A stretch of DNA of 64,000 bases, from assembly GCA_003864495.1 (NCBI GenBank), contig ML133433.1, positions 1,499,618 through 1,563,617 of the forward strand. The letters are read 5' to 3'. Below the pieces are notes generated by a model. The model was not told the DNA's origin. It made no database searches and saw only the letters and a list, made by a program, of their open reading frames with translations. The stretch comes from Nemopilema nomurai (taxonomy: Eukaryota; Cnidaria; Scyphozoa; Rhizostomeae; Rhizostomatidae). The translations under genes and the position numbers were made by a program. Shown here piece by piece: positions 61,201-64,000 of this stretch. Every line of letters starts with the position of its first letter. Positions within the stretch are counted from its first letter, which is position 1.

Positions 61201-63442
61201 CAAATCAACACCAATAATTGAGGTTTTTAAAGCTGGTAATGTCTGAATTTAAGCAGAAATTTGTGTCAAGGTGTGAATCGCTAGTGGCACAAAGAAAATA
61301 TGGATGTGCTTAATCGGCTCCTTGTCTTATATTGCTATATAGCACTTTAAATGATTTTTGATTAAACCGTATTTACGCTCTGAAGAACGTCAAAGAGGGG
61401 GTGCATTAATGCCCGTGCTTTGCTTTCTAGTGGCCGGGAAGGGGGTGTTCTGGAGAGGGCTGGTCTTTAGGGAGCCTGTAGAAAGGGGCCTGTTCATGAC
61501 GGGGCTGGCTGGATGGGGGGGGGGGTGTTGCCTGGGAGGATGTTGTTGCCTGGGAGAATGTTGGCTGAAGAGTTGTAGTGTACCTAACAGCTAAGGGCGT
61601 GGTATTCCTACTGTTACATTAACGGGTATAGTCATAGATAAGACGACAAAAATAGATTGCAATTCAACTCACGCAAGGGCATAGTTTTTTGGATTTTACT
61701 GATCACATGTTTGAAAAGAAAGATGGAGACTGATCACATGAAGAGCCACTCGAAAGAGCAGAGTCCTGACTTGCTTCTCTCGTATGTTTTTGGGAGCGCA
61801 GGCAACTGGCCAGCACCCCTTTTAACTTTGCCTATTCCCCTTAATGGCACAAAGCCGGCTATTTTGATATCCCCTTTATCTGATTGTGTTAGCTGTACTT
61901 ACTTGAAAGTGGTTGTGCTCTAATCATCTGCGTATTTGTTTTCTTTAGTTTTCGCGTACTTGGCTGATCGCTACATTGATCGACTGAACTCAGCTGAACC
62001 GGAAAATGGCAATGATACATCGTCATCACAGCACCAGCAAATCGGTGAGCATGCGCAGCTTCTTCCTATGGGTTGATACTAAGGTGGTTTGGTTTGATCT
62101 CTAATAGAATTATAAAATTACCTGAAACATGCCACATGAAAAAAATAATTTTTGAAATTTCTTTCTTTTCATAATATAAAAAAAATCTAAGTATAAAGTA
62201 ACATTTGATTAAGTTATTAACAAAAATATAAATTTTTGTGGTAATTCACAAAAATCCCAAAGGCAACATCAGGAGTCGAAAATCAACAAATCAAGGGGGG
62301 CTTATTCGAGGGGGGCTTATTAAAAATTTGTAGTTCTAAGGTGGGGGCTTATTCGAGGGGGGGGCATATCGAGGATTTTCGGTAGTCTTATATAAACAGA
62401 ATCATCGGCGATCGTCCCCGACAACCGGGTGAAACCCCCCTGTTTGGTACGTCGGACAATCTCACTTGTACAAGCATACCAAGGCTCTAATCGACGATGA
62501 TTGCTGAAATGTGAGAGCCAGGTTTTAAAGGCAATTTGAATCGAGCTTCGCACCCTTGAGCTCTGTGCCTTTCCATAACCATAATCAGACAATCAATCCG
62601 TCAATTGATCATTCAATTAATCAAAATTTCCATAAGTTTACTGTTATTAGAAAATTATAAATGCATTTTCAACTGTTACACACAAGCAAGATGACGTCAT
62701 CAGGCAAGATATTTTAAAGCAAGATATGTCGAAAGTCAATCAGCTCAATAGAGTCAAATCGGGTCCGCGAATCGCGTTTCTGAGCGAATGTTTCCAAGCA
62801 TTATCTAAAGAAAGAACAGGAAGATCGAACAAAATGGAAATTGACTTTTTGATTCATGAACAGTTCTCTGCATTTCCTCGGCTTGCAAAGCGAATATGAA
62901 AATTTCACTGAGTACCCACTGTTTCCTGCGTTTCACATGCAGAAGATGTGCCTTCAAACAGACAGTGGGAGATATATTTACCGCTCTATACAGTCTACAC
63001 CTCCGCTTTGCTAGGTGTTTTCGTTTACAAAGAAAAAATTCTTCACTTCCTTCACTGTTGCAATAGAAAGTATAGAGTAGCTGTTCACGTGTTACAACCA
63101 ATTGTATAGTCTTATAGAGAATATACATGAAAGAAAGCATTACATCGCATGGCTATAAGTGTATAACACTTGTCTAGAGAAGCACAGAAACAGTCAAGTG
63201 AAGAGAAGCTCAACTAACTTTTGCCGTTCATTGTGATTTACTGCAGCAAGTTTCTAAGATCCGGCTTTATTAATTTTCAATTTGTTTCTGCAGGTATGTT
63301 CACTACGAAAACAGTTCCTGATTCCTCAAGTGGATCCTCGAATCACAAGTCTTCGAGCAAGAAGGGCAAAAAGGACACCATACAACTATCATCAAATAGG
63401 CAGAAATCCTCAAAGAAAAAGAAGCTATGCTTCAATTTTTGA
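52298..63442 (+). CDS. RAB23: Rab23 small GTPase
   Basis: Rab-family GTPase; vertebrate Rab23 restrains Hedgehog signalling and acts in ciliary trafficking. Coding exons: 52298-52452, 54043-54128, 55860-55936, 57530-57609, 58333-58415, 61949-62044, 63294-63442 (TGA); 241 aa against 237 in human. The start MKEEDIEIAIK matches MLEEDMEVAIK. GTP-binding motifs: P-loop GNGAVGKS 16-23, switch I T41, DTAGQ 64-68 (Q68 kept), NKID 121-124, SVK 151-153. The Rab23-typical RYCKGFFTKEYKKTIGVDFL and TSVKEDLNVKE are present. The tail is Ser/Lys-rich and ends KKKKLCFNF, giving a single Cys at -4 (CaaX-like) instead of the double-Cys end of most Rabs. Rab23 is known to end in an atypical CaaX-like box. Introns carry two copies of a MITE. 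Confidence 0.96.
56528..56937. mobile_element. G-rich MITE with ~19-bp perfect terminal inverted repeats (copy 1)
   Basis: The left end TACCGTAAATCCTCGAATT is the exact reverse complement of the right end AATTCGAGGATTTACGGTA. The outermost TA pair could be a TA target duplication, as made by Tc1/mariner-type transposases. Inside are several copies of GGGGGGCTTATTCGAG at both flanks and an AT-rich core of about 190 bases. The non-coding element sits in RAB23 intron 3. The 145-codon frame through it is an artefact of the G-rich repeats. Confidence 0.88.
58222..58250. repeat. (GTT)n microsatellite in RAB23 intron 4
   Basis: About nine consecutive GTT trinucleotides upstream of the exon at 58333. 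Confidence 0.9.
58416..61948. other. RAB23 intron 5, no gene recognised
   Basis: A 3.5-kb intron with several frames of 60-150 codons on +. None has a recognisable product, a plausible splice pattern or coding-like composition. A G-rich tract with long G runs lies at about 61390-61560. Confidence 0.6.
62120..62384. mobile_element. G-rich MITE, 5'-truncated copy 2
   Basis: Aligns at high identity with copy 1 from GAAACATGCCACAT through the AT-rich core to the right terminus (TCGAGGATTTTCGGTA, with small changes). The left terminal repeat and its G-rich block are missing. Same orientation as copy 1, in RAB23 intron 6. Confidence 0.85.
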
Positions 63443-63690
63443 TCTTTTTTCAGCTAGCAAATTTTATAGTTATTAATCAAGATCACACGAAGCTCTGTTC
63501 TTAATCAAAATCTTTATTCAAATAATTGTCAATTAATTTTTTACACCTATTTGTAGCCTCGGGTTTTAGAAGTCACGTGTTTAGCCTTTAGTGTTCCTTT
63601 GCTAACAGTTTTTAGGCTGACAAATATCCATAGCAATTTGATAGGTTCAGATGAACTAGGGTCGATTTTGTGAAAAGTATTGTTTTTATG

Positions 63691-63696
63691 AATAAA
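63691..63696 (+). terminator. RAB23: Candidate RAB23 polyadenylation signal
   Basis: AATAAA about 250 bases after the RAB23 stop codon, the first canonical hexamer seen downstream. The cleavage site is not defined. Confidence 0.4.
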
Positions 63697-64000
63697 AGCT
63701 CGTTTAGGGTGCTAGAATTAATGTTTTCCTTGCAAACAAACCCCTTCGGTCAATCATATGTCACCTCGGTTTTTAATATCCACTTTAAGCATGTGTTTAT
63801 TTTCGTTCCATTAGTACTCTTTAATGGTTCATTTTCCCTAGTTTCATGTATCTAAAATACGTTTGCAGGTTATTACATCTTCTACAAGTTTTTTTTATTC
63901 GTTGTATCGAAAGAGCATCAATAGATGTAGAAATTCATTTTTTTGACATATGCTTAGATTCTGTATCCCTTGAAGTACCACCTACGAATGCTCTGTTGTG

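Noticed and set aside
1..64000. CRISPR array, bacterial operon, rRNA or tRNA genes
   Set aside because: No spacer-repeat array with unique spacers (the tandem arrays are head-to-tail minisatellites), no bacterial-style genes, and no cloverleaf with A/B boxes recognised by eye.

Overview
The window is AT-rich eukaryotic nuclear DNA from an animal. Its genes are split by many short GT-AG introns. The mix of a full-length TRPN/NOMPC channel, single-copy housekeeping genes, several minisatellites and MITE-like inverted-repeat elements suits a cnidarian (perhaps an anthozoan). That placement is an inference from gene content and was not tested.

Layout. 1-6510 is mostly non-coding; it holds one plausible orphan 5' exon on + (2182-2361) and one plausible terminal exon on - (3817-4120), neither recognised. 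6511-34083 (+) is a TRPN (NOMPC-type) mechanosensory channel gene. It has two alternative first coding exons (6511-6996 and 15400-15768), then 28 exons carrying 29 ankyrin repeats, nearly always one repeat per exon. A 36-base micro-exon lies inside the array. One intronless terminal exon encodes the linker, the six membrane segments, the pore and the TRP helix. The conceptual proteins are about 1700 and 1661 residues. 37038-41330 (+) is EIF2S1 (eIF2-alpha; six coding exons, 316 aa, Ser51 region intact). 42671-42835 is a 33-bp minisatellite. 43017-43733 (-) is a single-exon ankyrin protein with an RVxF-type PP1 docking motif. 45641-49275 (-) is RNASEH1 (eight coding exons) with two in-frame starts, the upstream one adding an Arg-rich leader. 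52298-63442 (+) is RAB23 (seven coding exons, 241 aa), transcribed divergently from RNASEH1.

The genes are functionally unrelated: a mechanotransduction channel, translation initiation, a probable phosphatase-1 regulator, R-loop/RNA-DNA hybrid processing, and a ciliary/Hedgehog small GTPase. This is ordinary metazoan gene order with no operon logic. The most notable points are: the two homologous alternative N-termini of TRPN; the wholly phase-0 exon-per-repeat ankyrin spring, in which any exon could be skipped without a frame change; the Cys cluster after its TRP helix; the dual-start RNASEH1; and a TIR-bounded, G-rich MITE present in two RAB23 introns. Exon boundaries were set by hand from splice consensus, reading-frame continuity and family alignment from memory; no database search was run.
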